Below are positions 35,901 to 49,031 of a DNA stretch of 64,000 bases, piece by piece. Made by a program: the position numbers and the translations under genes. This DNA comes from Nymphaea colorata (lineage: Eukaryota > Streptophyta > Magnoliopsida > Nymphaeales > Nymphaeaceae): positions 19,773,002 to 19,837,001 of the forward strand of contig NC_045148.1 in the NCBI RefSeq assembly GCF_008831285.2, given 5' to 3'. How positions within the stretch are numbered: position 1 is the stretch's first letter; every line of letters begins with the position of its first letter. The notes below the pieces were generated by a model, which was not told where the DNA came from, made no database searches, and saw only the letters and a list, made by a program, of their open reading frames with translations.

Positions 35901-38439
35901 TTTTACTGATTCTAAAAACTATGATATGCTTGACTTGACGTCTCTTAAGCGCTTCAAGTTTTAAACGTTTTCCAACTTGAAACTTACTTAAGACGAACTG
36001 GAAAGTGAAGCAATTAACATAGACCAAATTGGCAGTTGAGAAAAAAAAAAAACCTATATTTTGTTTCAAATATAAAAAAAATGTTTTAGTAACCCAAAAT
36101 TTTCATTTAATTGGAAGAAGGTTCCCTTGCAGGCTTTGAAGTTTTGATGCAATAACTTGCTTTTTCTATTACAAAGTTGATCAGATGTGCAACGGATCGA
36201 CGTCGGTAGGATGGGGGCAGTTTTCCTTTTCGTTTACTGCGTTCTCTATCTTCTTAAGAGCAGGACCTTATATCGCGGAAATATATTTCTGCATTTTTCC
36301 TTGTTTTGTCTTAGTAAGGGGCTTGTGTTTGCTTCCCCCTCATCGGATTGGTTGGATTTAATCTGCCTGGTGCCGTTTCTACCTCTTTCTGCTTTGCTAT
36401 CTTCTTTTTCTCTTGATTTTCATAGGCAATATAAAACGTGGACACCTAACTGTTGGGATAAAATGGATTTGGACACGAATCTACTAAAATGATTCAACAA
36501 CAATGAAAATGATTCAACAACAATGAGGGTAAAAAATTACGGGATACTATGACCCAAAGTCAATCCACTATAATCAATGATATAAGTTTTCACACGATGA
36601 GCTACACAAAGCCAACCCTCAAACAATAATATCTCATCAAAACAATATAAGATAAACAAGGAGAATATCATCGATGGAATGTAGAAATCATGAATTGGGA
36701 GCAGAGATACGTCTGGCTTCCTCCTCGATATCAAATCTTGTTCAAGTCAAATGCTCGCAGTCTTTTCTTTTTTGCCTTTCTCTTCTCGTTCTCTCCTCTT
36801 ACTGTGCAGCCACAAAATCTCCCACTTTCTTTTTCTTTTTCCCCCAAAAGAAAAAGCCTAATAGAGAGAGATTGGGGGCACCATCGGGTGCCCTCCCTTT
36901 TGGGTCCTCCCAACACTAACAACACCAACGCGTTTCTGCTATTTTGACCAATCTCTTTGTTGGAAGCACTTTGAGTTACCAGTGTCGTCCTGCTGGTTTG
37001 GCTATGTTCTTGCAGTTTTCTCATGTAAGTTCAAACAATTTTGCAAATATAGGCTTGAAGAAAAACAACGTCGAAGTCTTACGTGCCATTCAAATTTTAT
37101 GAAGGTTATAGCATCAACCCATTTAGATTAATGATAAAATTCTTGGTGTTGTAAGAATTCAATCTGCATTAGTTTAGATGATTTTTTTTTGCTTTTTAAC
37201 CTTAGGCTTTTAATCGCCCCGTGATCATCGGTTAGGCATAGAATAGCTTCGCCGATTTAAAAACACGTGAATTGATGGTCGACTTCTTTGGAACCCTAAG
37301 GCATAGAGTAGCTTCTCCCCATTTCTAATTCTTCATCGAGGGGCCAACCGAGGATCCCTTATGCATTGAATTCTAGAGAAAACACCAAAATTCCACAGAT
37401 ATGTTACTGACATGCATGTACGAACCATTCCCAGGGTATGTGTTCTCTTCAAGTCGGGAAACCGCGTTGATGAAAGCATTTAAATGGTCGCGAGGACTGC
37501 AACTTTGCATGAAATGCTCATTTCTGGTCCGACAATGGAACTTTTCCTATTTCCCTGTTTCAGTGTCGATGAATCAAATCAAATTCCTCTTCTAACTTTT
37601 CCTCTTTTTCTCTCTAACAAGTCAAAATTTTCCCTGAGATAATGGTTTAGGTCCTTACACACTACAGCTCAGATCTCTCTCACACAGGGTATATGTATAT
37701 GTATTCTAGGTTACTGCAGCTAGAGTGGGTGTTCCATTGAAGACATGTATCTCTCACTTCTAAGTAACATTAAGTTTTGATTAATTGCAAAATTTAATTA
37801 TAAAATCGCTCAAGTAAAAGATTAAGCATCAAATAGTCTCTGCAGGCATTACGTTAATGTACACCAGATGGAATTAACTGCTCAAAATTAATTGCTATTT
37901 ACTTTCTCGAAAACCATTTTCGCAGATACTTTTCTGAATTGCTAAGATAGATGTATACGATCTGCATCTAGAATCTGACCATTGGTGGACCAGTTTATAA
38001 CTTTAATATGTAGATATAGTTAACAAGAATCAAAAGTTGTTCAAGTTTTTACGTTATAAAATCGTTGCCATACAAAGCAAAACGACTTATCACCGCAAAT
38101 CCACGCGGTTACTGATTATGTTCATGTTTTCACCAAGATTTAGGCGTTGTTTCATGGCCTAGGTTGGCTTCTCTTTCAACCGATGCAGTTAATCACGCAT
38201 GGTGTTGCTTCAAGACGACTGAAGAAATGCAAGTCCACCCTCGCAGCCGTATACATCCAAGGAAGACTGTCATGTAATCAAATCAAACATGACTTTAACG
38301 CTGCAATCTGAAGGGGAGACTGACGCCTCCGTCGTTTCATGCCTTTCATGCTACGTGCTTTCTCCTCTTCCTCTTCTGCTTCCAACAACAGAAGAAATTT
38401 ATCATCACTCACATTACGGCGAGAGGTGGCGCTGGAGCA
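32975..38439. other. Spacer between the copia element and CRK-3
   Basis: About 5.5 kb with no gene I can recognise. It contains the inverted dispersed-repeat copy (33870-34055) and an A/T-rich old repeat with GAATCCGAT-like words (34060-34410). 34590-34800 has weakly inverted ends. A roughly 270-bp stretch (35585-35860) has uninterrupted short ORFs on both strands and no identifiable domain. The last 150 bp before CRK-3 contain an ATG (38289) that opens a frame overlapping the CRK-3 start. No clear TATA box for CRK-3. Confidence 0.4.
33870..34055 (-). repeat. Dispersed repeat, copy 2 (inverted)
   Basis: The complement of this stretch aligns along its length with 6945-7135, sharing AACCCGACCCACTC, GGTGGATCCCAACCC, GGCTCCAAACC and CTTATAAGCCATTGAAGA-like words. 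The two copies are 27 kb apart in opposite orientation and moderately diverged. Confidence 0.7.
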
Positions 38440-41400
38440 ATGGGCAGAACAGCTTGCAGCTTCATTTTCCTAATTACCTTTCTCCTTCCAGTGGGTCTCG
38501 TCGACATGGCCGAATCACCCTTATGGTTCTGCACCCACAGAGAAACCTACAAGGCGAACGGCACCTTTTACTACAACCTTCGCCGCGCGTTGGTCTCTCT
38601 GGCAGCCAACGCTTCTCTCACCGGATTCTACAATGTTACCGTCGGCAAAAGCCCCGACCAAGTCAATGCGGCCGTTCAATGTCGAGGTGACCTCGACGGC
38701 GAAGCTTGTCAGGTCTGTGTTTCTGATGCTGCCACACAGATCACTCAGCGCTGCCCCAACAGCAGAGGGGTTATCTTTGCCTTCCAAACCTGCGTTATGT
38801 ACTACCGTGATGCCAGCTTTACCATACCCAAATCATTCATGTATTTTACTCTCCCGAGCACTGGAACCCTCCCCGACCCCCAAAGATTCAGGCCCATACT
38901 CATTTCCTTCTTCAACAATCTCATTGTTTCCGCTACCACCAACCCTTCAGGGCGGTTGTTCTGGGGCGACAAGTTCTACTACACTAAAAACGTGACAGTT
39001 TACTGCCTCGCGCAATGCGTGCAATACTTACCACCTCAGGACTGTAAATCTTGCTTAGACATGGCCTTCATCTTAATGCTCAAGGATATTGCAGGCAGAC
39101 AAGGTGGTGGAATTTACTATAGATTGAAGTGCTCCGTAAGATACGAGACGTACCCCTTCTTCATTCCCTCATCTCATAACATTGCCCCTAGCAGCCTCAG
39201 TTTCATCTCATCTAACTGCTCTCCACCAGTGTCGAGCGACATCGTTGGCAGCCCTTTCCACAGAAAGCTCAAGGCTCTGCTCTCTTCTCTAACAGAGAAA
39301 GCACCTGTGTCTGGCTTCTACAGCGATAGTGTAGGCCTGGGCTCCAGCCAAGTCTATGGCCAAGTCTTGTGTAGAGGGGACGTCCCCGTGGATGTTTGCT
39401 GGAACTGCACAGCCCAGGCTTCTACCAAAATCCTAGAGGTGTGCGCCAACAGTAGAAGTGCAATCATATGGCTCGACCACTGCCAGTTGCGCTACTCTGA
39501 CGTGAACTTCGCCGGAGTGTTGGATGTCCATGACAGGGCATGCCAACCAGCAGCGGAGAATGCGTCAGATCCCGCGAACTTCAATCAGAATTTGAGAATC
39601 CTGACCTCCAACCTTACCTTGCTGGCGACGCAAAGTTCTCCCAATCGCTTCTTTGCTACGGGGGCTTCTGTGCTTACTGAATCAAAGAAGATCTATGCTT
39701 TAGTGCAGTGCGTGAGAGATATAACTGTGGACCAATGTGGGTGGTGCTTGCAGAATGCCAGCTCTGGTATTGAAGGATGTTCTAATGGAAAGCAGGGTGG
39801 TCGCATCTTGAGGGGAAGCTGCAGCCTGGCTTTTGGAGTGCAGCCATTCTTTTTGGGCGATCCAACTCTGGTCTTACTTCCGCCACCCAGTCATGGTGAG
39901 CCCCGCTCTTAATTTGCCGAATAGCATGCTTAAAGAGATCTGGAATTTTATCCTGTGCATATCTTACGTGGTGGCAGAGGGTCACCATTGTGAGTATGAA
40001 AGACATCACTTACTAACATGGTTCTGTGAAGCCAACTGATGGCTGTGATGTCAATCGTATTTAAAACATGGAACCTGGTAGATGATGAAATCTGCTATCG
40101 TTACCTATTACAAGGTCAGGCCGGGGCAACCTCTAGGGGGCTGTCTGAGGCAGGAGAGGCCACTGTAAAGGCAGTGCTGTTGGCATTTTCCCTTTACCCT
40201 GCTGGAAGAACCAGGAATGAAAAGGGATAACAAAAATAAACTGCTTCCAGTCGACTACTTTGGGGAGGAATGAATTTTCTTCCTGTTTGAAGACTTCTTG
40301 ATAATGAAATTAAACATCTTTACTTATTAGCTTCTGCAGCTGCATCTTACTTTTTCTATTTTGCCTGTCCCACTGTTAATTTTAGCTCTGTTTACTTCAT
40401 GGCAAGGTGACATCTCATTTTGACCTTATTTTAGGTTAAGTTTAAAGAAGCTTCTCAGTCTCCTGATATGATTCTCCTACTCCTTAAAAGGAGGGGGGGA
40501 AAACGCCAACTTGTAGGGTACTGCTAGAAGCTTTTGTGCCTTGTTTGATCTTCTTTTTGCGATATTTTGATATTTTTGCGATATTTGTAATTAACTGTAA
40601 CTCGTCATAGTAGAAAATCCTCAGTTATCTTTTCATTAATGTAGGGCATAAGCCCCGGTTATTGTTTGCTGTCATCAGCATCATTGTGGGGGTGCTTTTC
40701 TTAGCAGCCTGCGCTTTGTTCTTATGTCGGAGGAGATACAGAAATTTAGGTGAGTTTATGTGCCTTGAAATTATTCTAGTTGCTCTTGTTCACTAAGTCT
40801 CATCGTTTTGTCGATTTCCTGCCTCTTAATGACATGTCAGAGAAGCTAAGTTTTCAAGAAGCCTCTTCAACTGATGCTGGTATCATGAGTCATGAGAACG
40901 AGGCAGACTATGATTTACTACAGGTCAGCCTAAGGACAATACAGCATGCTACGGACAACTTTTCAGATGAAAATAAGCTCGGAGAAGGTGGATATGGCCC
41001 TGTTTACAAGGTAACTGGAGTTATCTTAGTTGTTCTTTTCCTCTTACCATTCATTCATAAAGAGAGAAAGTTACTCGTTGGAGGTCGTGGTTGCAACTTA
41101 ATTCAAAGAGGGACGGTCAATTTCTGAATTTCCTGAAATAAGCCAAGCTTTTTGCATTTTCTAACGAGGACTTACCTTGTGGATCATTCCTAGCAGAGTT
41201 TGCTGTCTCAATTGAACTGAAATAGTGACAGTACTACTCTTCTTTGATCTACTAGGCATTACTAGGAAAAGCTTCAAAAAGATGCACACCTCTGGAAGAC
41301 ATAAAATAAATCTGGCCTCTGTGGTCAATAGTTTTAAAGAAACTGTGACCCGGACAATATGAGGAACATCATTTTACGATTAAGGGCAAAGGATTGGCCT

Positions 41401-44104
41401 GACAATCGGATTGGCCTGACAATCGGATTTTTCCTACAGTAAACAGCATAAAACTGATGACTCTTTAGTTTTGTTAGAATGGCAAATACATGACAATGGT
41501 GATAATTTGCAACCAGGGGAAGCTTCCCAATGGACAAGAAGTGGCTGTGAAGAGGCTCTCTGGAAACTCTGGGCAAGGTTTGAAGGAGTTCAGGAATGAA
41601 GTTGAGTTGATAGGAAAACTTCAACATATAAACCTGGTTAGGCTCATCGGTTGTTGCTTGGAAAAGGGGGAAAAGCTACTTATATATGAATATATGCCTA
41701 ATAGAAGCCTTGATGCCTTCCTTAAAGGTTAGTTTTTTTTTACTTCTTTCACCAAACATATAATGTTCTTCTATGGTTATGGGAGTTCCCTGTCAGGGTT
41801 AAGAAAGGGTGCCATCTTCCTTGTGTTCAGAAACAAGGTTTATTTGGTGTTGTGAAACTGGGGCAGAGTCTCCTAGCTATCTCACGCAGTTCAGGAATTC
41901 GGTCGCCTGTGGATACCGGAGGTGGTTTGGGCGTTGCAAATTCGGTTTCCATCCTGCATGTGGGGTGCACCAGCATATATTTTTCTTGAAAGCAACCAAA
42001 GCTATTAATGAAGTTTTGTGTTTTCCAACTAAATGTCTCAAGTTCATTTCCAAGACACAATTGCAAACTTAGTCTCATATACATGGCAGACGAACATTTT
42101 TCTGAATAAGCATGGAAAATGTATCAAACTTTTGAAACGAAAGGATCTAAATTTCTGTAACAATCAGGGAACCTAAGTTAATTATTCTTTGAAAATTTAA
42201 ATGTTACTTGGGGTTTTGGGACTTCTATCCTGTTTCATGTTACTGGACCAAGTCTGCCTTTGGAATTCTAGAAGCATGGAGAGAAAGAAAGAGAGAGATG
42301 AGATGTACTTAGATATTACAATTGCAGATCAGGAAGGCCGTGCATTGTTGGACTGGGAAAAGAGGTCCAACATAATCATGGGAATTGCAAAGGGAATCCT
42401 TTATCTTCATCGAGATTCTCGACTCAACATCATTCATCGGGATCTCAAAGCTGGCAACATATTGTTAGATGAACAACTGAATCCTAAGATTTCTGACTTT
42501 GGAATGGCAAGGATTTTCAGTGGACTTCACAGCCAAGCAACTACCAGTGTTGTTGTTGGGACATAGTAAGTGAAATACTACCATGAACATTGATTACTTA
42601 ATATGGCTGTATGTCCGCCACTATTTTCTTTCGTTTTTATGGATTTTCATAATACTTGGTGTTATGGTCTTCAAGAGTGTCCAATCCCCAAATTAGATTC
42701 CTCGGTTCTTCCATTTATGCGGGTGAAACTTTGTTATCTGCCTGTGGCAGGCTGCAGGAGGATATTTGGAAGTGAACTCCGTGATTTGGATTATTTTACC
42801 AAATACTTCACAAATTTTGGTGGTCAAATTAGACTACAGCTTCATGTAATCTGTATTTTTTTTATCCACAAAAAGATGCAAATCTAGAATTCTTTATGGG
42901 ACTGTGAATCATGAAGGCGAACTGTATAATCATGTGACTTTGGGTCCGTTTATTACCATTCTGTAGGGCACCCTTTTTTCTTTTTTAAGAACAGGAAGCT
43001 TTGAGACCTGCGGAGCACATCTCGAAGCAGCTACAATTTCAAGATATCTTAGAAACAACTAACTTCTTCTTGTTCTTTCAGTGGATACATGGCTCCAGAG
43101 TATGCCATGGGTGGTGCATATTCGTCCAAATCTGATGTTTATAGTTTTGGTATTCTGTTGTTGGAAATCATCAGCGGCCAACTGAATGCAAGCTTTTATG
43201 CTACTCATCAAGCTCGAAACCTTGTTGGACATGTAAACACCTCTCTATCTCACATCCTTTTTTGTAGTGTATAATTTCATTTTCATTTCGTCCTCTCTCT
43301 CTCTCTATTTTATTGGTCTAACGTAGAAGCTTTCCTGCTACAAACGCATCTATGAAGTAGTTGGCCTGATGTCGGAAACACTCAAAGATTCTTCAATTTC
43401 CCTGTACATAGTAGAAATTGCAACATTGTTGTGTCCTGCAATGCAGTCCAAGGAGATGTTTTAGCTAAGCAGTGCCGCTTCTTGGTCCAAGTTGCCCAGG
43501 TAGAAAGATGCATACTGTGTGATGGTCTTGTAAACAATTTGACGAGACACGGTACCTGTAGCTCAACACATTTGAGTTGAAACAATGCTTATTTTTGGAA
43601 CAAAATCTGGCACCACTAAGGGGTCTTTGGGGCAGGTAGAGGTGCTTGAAAGCACCGACCTGAAGACGTCATCTAGGTGTGACTGACTACTTTGACTGTT
43701 TAGATGTAAGGAAGGTAGTCATGGAGGGGTTTAAGTTACAAGGTGGGCGGGGTTATAATTTAAGTACTGCAATGACAAATATTTGCTTCCTCACTTCAGT
43801 TAATACTTGCACACAGGCGTGGAGCTTGTGGTGTGAAGAAAATGGGACAGGGTTCATCGATCCAGCCATCAAAGGTGCTACTTCAACTAGTGAAATGCTA
43901 AGATGTATGCACGTTGGTTTGCTCTGCATCCAGGAAGATGCTGCAACTAGGCCAACCATGTCAACAGTGGTTCTCATGCTTGGAAACAGTTCTATAGTTC
44001 TTCCCTTGCCCACACAACCTGCATTGATGCAATGGAGTGTTGTAGAATCAAATGAACCGCTTTCTTCAGTTATTGAGGCTGTTGCTTTCGAGAATACAAG
44101 GTAA
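38440..44104 (+). CDS. CRK-3: receptor-like kinase with four DUF26 domains
   Basis: Intact seven-exon CRK. Exons: 38440-39895, 40645-40749, 40841-41010, 41517-41727, 42328-42565, 43082-43232, 43817-44104; 2619 nt, 872 aa, all GT-AG. The signal peptide is at [19 protein letters not shown]26 C-x8-C-x2-C motifs start at C81 ([13 protein letters not shown]), C193 ([13 protein letters not shown]), C311 ([13 protein letters not shown]) and C424 ([13 protein letters not shown]). Exon 2 encodes the membrane helix followed by CRRRYR. The kinase shows [40 protein letters not shown] and RPTM. The ectodomain is closest to CRK-4 and CRK-5, so it probably represents the older sister of the duplicated pair. 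An ATG at 38289 could form an overlapping upstream ORF if transcription starts above it. Confidence 0.93.
43292..43305 (+). repeat. Short CT tract in CRK-3 intron 6
   Basis: A CT-rich stretch about 60 nt after the exon 6 donor, weaker than the tracts at the same place in CRK-2 and CRK-4. Confidence 0.6.
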
Positions 44105-45498
44105 TGGCACCAAACGTTCTACATCGAGTATATGTGAATACGGACGACGTATCATCAATCTAAGAAAAACATTTGAGGAAAAACCATATATCTAATGTGT
44201 TTTTATCTGATTCATACCACTTTTGTCGGATTCATATCACTTTTGCTAACACAGTCTCATCCTCTCCTGTTGCACAGGTGAGAGAGAATTACGTCTGTCA
44301 ATGGCCTTGTAATTCCCCGGTCTAATTAGTTGCTAATCGCTCTGTAAAGGAAATGCCTCGTGGAGGTCCTGAGAGCATTCTTCCTCGAAGAAATTTTATC
44401 ATCACAGCAAGTAATTAGATTTCTGCAGCTATTCTTAGCCAGAAAGACTGTGCCCTCGGAGATATGCTTGGCGCTCTGGCATACGATTAAAACGACTGAA
44501 ACTTAATGTGGTCAACCTCAGGTATTTGTAATAAACGAAGCTCAAGCTCCAGCCATGGCTATACCGACTTGAACAAGTGTAACATGAGAACGCTTGTTTA
44601 AAAGAAACATAAATCTCTAGAAGCTTAGTTATACATAGTGCAAAGTTCCATATATTAAACAGTATTCTTCGGTTAGGCCTGATTCCTTCGTCCTAGTAGT
44701 TTTTGACAAGTGATATTAAATTCGAGGTGGCTGCATTTGCCATCCGCAGCAATGTGATATCTAATCAGCTTGCTGCAATATAACATCGTTGGCCATTTTC
44801 CAACAACGACCACGGACTTCTCCTCCACAATTTCCGGAAATAATATCCTTCCATCTCGTCACCCATGAAAAGTTAGTTGAAACTTCTTTCCAGGCAAAAT
44901 CCGTACGACAAATTTTATCTACTTCTTTTGCTGTCTGCTACATCTATATAACCAACTAGTGAAAGGTACTCCCCATAAATGAGAGAAATGAGCTTTCTAT
45001 AACAAAATAACTGTACCTTCAAATACTTTGGCTGATAAGAATCTTGACCCCATTTGTTACCATATAGAACCGCTCTCAGGGAGCTGAGACCTTCTCCAAA
45101 TTCAGCTAATGGTTGGAACTTAGTCAAATGAACCATAAGCGGATTGTAAAGATGATCCTGTTCATACAAACTTGTGCTGTTTTTCGGTCTCATAGTTGGT
45201 TGTCAGTCCGGAAGAATTTGGGAAGTTTGGACAATTTTATATATGCAGCCACAGTTCCTCTCCACTGAATTTAAGCATAGTAGCAATTGATGAATTAGAT
45301 AAATCAATTAAATACACATCTGGAAGAAGTTACCAGAGAAAAGCTCTTAAGAGAAAGCAGCAAAATGAGTGAAACAAGAGTACGATCTTCTGCCCGGTGA
45401 AGTCTCGTAAGGAGTTTACTAAACTTTGTTTACGGCTCACAGGTGCGAGTGATATTGTGAAGGCAAGGCTTGTGTTCGAGATGACCAGCTATGTACTT
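44105..45498. other. CRK-3 3' flank
   Basis: No gene seen. About 44750-44810 resembles the 3' flank of CRK-2 (27225-27295). The tandem duplication shared by CRK-4 and CRK-5 begins at about 45499. Confidence 0.5.
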
Positions 45499-45641
45499 AT
45501 GTATGCAAGGGACTCCAAAACTAAGGAAGATGCAATTTTTTTTATTAAAAACGGGTGCCTAAACTGTCAAATCTAGCTACTTGCATGTATGAAAGATCTC
45601 AGATTTGCACATTTTGCCTCGTTGTGCATACTTCAACTCTA

Positions 45642-46468
45642 GGCTCCGTTTGATAGGCGGGGTAAATGGGGCCCCGCAGTTGAAATGTGTACGGGCGGGT
45701 GAAATTTCAACGAAACAACCATCAAACACAATTAAATTTCTCCCATTTTCTTTAAAAGAGAGCGGTCAAAATTTCAACCGCTCGAGTTTTTTGTTTAATG
45801 CTTTTGGGAACAAATATATAACTTTTGCAGTTGTAGATGCTCTCAAGAAGGTGCTTTCTGTTGTAATGTGTTGCTGGATATTTCTTTTTGTTTTTTGTTA
45901 CATATATCGTGTGAATGGTCGTCTCTTAATGAACTGGCTGTATGGTGATTTGTTTTGGGATGATTCATGAAGAAATATATGGGTTCTACAGTCCATTTTT
46001 TGTTTATTGGTTTTGGCTTGGTGGTGGTTCCATGAGGTGATGATCTTTCTCGTTTGGTGGTGTGTTTGGGTAATCTGTACATATAAGAACCAGTGATGAA
46101 GTGATGATCTTTCTCGTTAGATGTTTCGGCTTCTTGACACAAGCTTTTGTGGCATTTATTTGAGTGGTGATCTTTTGTTGTTTTGGAAGATCACATTCCT
46201 ACTCCTTCCAACGTCAGATTGGGGAGGAGAAAAAAAAACAACATTTTCCAGGTTAAATTTTTCTTGTGTATCAAACAGGGTTAAATTTACCACGTTAAAT
46301 TCTTCATGTTCATCAAACAGGGTTAAATTTACCACGTTAAATTTCACCCGACAATCAAACATGGCCTCGTTTTAGAAGAGGGTGAAATTTCATCCACTAA
46401 ATTTTTCTAGAAAAATTTACCATGGTAAACTTACCGCGTTAAATTTCACCCGCCCATCAAACGGGCCC
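45642..46468. mobile_element. Tourist-like MITE, 827 bp, in unit A only
   Basis: Inverted ends: left GGCTCCGTTTGATAGGCGGG, right (complement) GGGCCCGTTTGATGGGCGGG. The 3-bp target duplication is CTA (45639-45641 and 46469-46471). Unit B has the empty site with a single CTA (57289-57291), which proves insertion after the duplication or loss by precise excision. The right half repeats a CATCAAACAGGGTTAAATTT-like motif several times, so the subterminal region is internally repetitive. No transposase ORF. The PIF/Harbinger assignment is from TIR style and target length. Confidence 0.85.
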
Positions 46469-47376
46469 CTAAGGATGGAATCTAAAAAAATTTAGTTTGG
46501 CAGAGAAGTGGCTCGAAACAACCTATAAAATTGGAACCCGGGTTTGAACAGAAATGCACTTGTGGTTGTCATTCTTTCTTGCTTTGCTTCGGGCATAAAT
46601 CATAAATCTTGCATTGATGGAATAATTGTACTAAAAATCAAGATCAAACTTGTTTGTCAATGTGCTTCTTTGATTGACCAAGACATCTCTTTTCGACTGA
46701 AGGACAAAACAAGATCATTTTGTTCCATGTTTTAGTGAAATAGCGAAGGATATTCCACTGGCATTGGAAGAAGGGTGGTGGGATCTGGATTAGTTGTCCA
46801 GGTCGACTAAAAGGTTCAGAAATAACTGAAATCAATTGATGAGAAATTATGAAAACATCTTCTAATGCATTTCACCTGAAAATCAGTATTCTCTTACAGA
46901 AGTATTCACTGGCTGTGATATGAAAGCATGTGAGCTCAAAACTCATTCCTCGTGTGGAGACTGCTTGGCCTTGGTCGTGGATGAAGTTTTATGATCCAAC
47001 CCTTTCAATGAAGTGATGTTCTTCTTCAAAATCCTCAAAAACATTGCACATGTGATGCGCCTTTACCATGAATAGGGAAGTTGGGCTCCTCCTTGAAGGA
47101 GTATGATAACCTAAATCTTTGTTCACCTAGGAACAAAGGAAGTTGTGGCCTCTAGGCTGATGCTATATGTTAAAGTGGAGAGCAAAAAAGTCTCCCTTGT
47201 CTGCTCAACCCAGTATTACTTTGGGGAGCTCAGAGGAATGACTAGAGATCGTCTCACAGCCCTCTATTATTGTGAGTGGAAATGATATTGATATTGACCA
47301 ACTTTGATTTTTCATGGCACTGGGGTAGATTGAAAAACGAAAATATGTTCTATATTTGCAAGAAAGCTTCTCTAGC

Positions 47377-47698
47377 ATCATGTTTTGATGAGAATTCGAC
47401 GTTTGAACATCACGCCAATGAAATTGACAATATTTTCTTACCTTGTTAATGTTTGCTCTTATTGCCATATATTCCTCTTGTAATCGTTTGAGTGTCATTA
47501 AGGAAACATTGAGGAAACGCTTTCCTTGTTGGTCTTCCTTCAACGCTATATATTTTCATTGTAATCTGTAAATAAGACGAGAGAAAATCGAGCAAGGCAG
47601 CGTGATGTTCTTATCGTGAATGTAGGATCGACAGATCCGAACCACGTAAATCTGTGTGCATTGTCTTCCTTTTACTCAATCAAAAGTTATCATGTTTC
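47377..47698. mobile_element. 313-bp insertion in unit A, possible solo LTR
   Basis: Unit A has an extra 304 bp flanked by the 9-bp repeat ATCATGTTT (47377-47385 and 47690-47698). Unit B has it once (58202-58210). The insert ends in sequence resembling a copia LTR 3' part (CCGAACCACGTAAATCTGTG). There are no TIRs. The 9-bp repeat is unusual for an LTR, so the class is unresolved. Confidence 0.6.
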
Positions 47699-47751
47699 TA
47701 TATGCCTTTATCTCTACTACTCTACTATGAGCAACTGATTCCGATCAGTTG

Positions 47752-48340
47752 AATATTTGTAGGTTTTATAAAATGACCAGCAAAAGGCGGTTTGATTTTG
47801 AAATTGTTTGGTTAGCCTTCAACCATTCTCTGTTAGCTGAATTGAAACTTATAAGAAATGGCACGACGGACTCTATTAAGGATTTTCACTGTTTTAAGAA
47901 ACTGCTTGGAAATTTTTTGCGAAAATTTGAAGTGTTGCATGTGTTTAAAATTTTCAACTGCATAATAGGAGCATGCTTGATTGTTTGTGCCACTTATGGG
48001 TCCCAAAAGTTAGTCCAAACTTCGTAAGTGGTCTCCCAGGTCCACCACTTGGGTGTGAATGGAACTTGACAAAAAGATACTCATTTTAGCAGCGACTGGT
48101 CATAGTGCCGTCAAATCCTAACGACAACTGGTCACTGTGATATCAAATCCCGTGTGCTTTAGATAATGCGCAGAGATATTTAGCGACGCAGAGTTCTTGT
48201 GCATCGCAGCTGTGTCAACTGATCTAGTATGCTATGATTGCAGCCACAATGCATCCGGCGGCGTGCTGTGTGAGAGGCCGGAGGATTCTTCCATTCAAAC
48301 TCATCAAAGAAATCCAATGACCTACTTTATATATATATAT
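47752..48340. other. Unit-A-specific segment near a TA tract
   Basis: About 590 bp in unit A have no counterpart in unit B, where the flanks are joined by a (TA)n run (58267-58288). No ORF of note. It could be a deletion in B or an insertion in A; the boundary lies in simple sequence and cannot be resolved. Confidence 0.5.
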
Positions 48341-48993
48341 AATAGATCCTTGGATTTATTTGAGTTGATGCAGCCATTCATGGAATGGAATGAGTTGTAT
48401 TCTTGTTATATTTTCTTCTTTTTTGGAGATCGGTTTGCTTGGATATTAGACCATTGAGGCATTCACTCGGAGCTTCATTTGTTGGCAGAAAATAGTGAAC
48501 TGAGGTTGCTTCACTTCATTTTTCCTAATTGCACATTCCTAAGTAGCAGAATGAGTAGGGTCAATTTTTAGTGGTTCACCACGCGGAGAATGACCGTGGA
48601 ACTCAAAAAATCTATCTTTCTTGGCGTGAGAAAAAGTTTCAATATTAATCCAATTCGTTGGTCCAAAAGAAAAAGAAAGAAAGAAAACCTCCCTTCTAGG
48701 CGTGGATACTTTTTATTTGATAATTTGGTTTTTGCCTCCACCTTTGCTATTTATTTTCTACTAATCTCCCATGGTCTAGCTAATAAGCTTTTCCAGAAAA
48801 ATAAATATGCTGCTAATTGGATTTTGAAACTATGAGTACGTTTTTATTATTTTGTGAAATTTTGTCTAACTTAAAAATATTTGAACCAATAAATATGACA
48901 ATTATAGTGCATAAAAAAATCGCATGGGAAATTACTCTCACGGGTCACGGTGCTCTCTACTGAGCATTTGATAAAAAGAAATATAAAAAAGAG

Positions 48994-48994
<1 letters not shown>

Positions 48995-49028
<34 letters not shown>
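48995..49028. repeat. (TA)n microsatellite
   Basis: TA run of about 34 bp in unit A; the equivalent place in unit B is not expanded. Confidence 0.85.

Positions 49029-49031
<3 letters not shown>

Noticed and set aside
36187-36947. Hydrophobic short ORFs that resemble small membrane proteins
   Set aside because: They lie in T-rich low-complexity DNA and overlap in several frames on both strands.
43679-43816. Upstream extension of CRK-3 exon 7
   Set aside because: The conserved acceptor CAG at 43814-43816 and AWSLWCEE start, as in the paralogues, place this stretch in intron 6.
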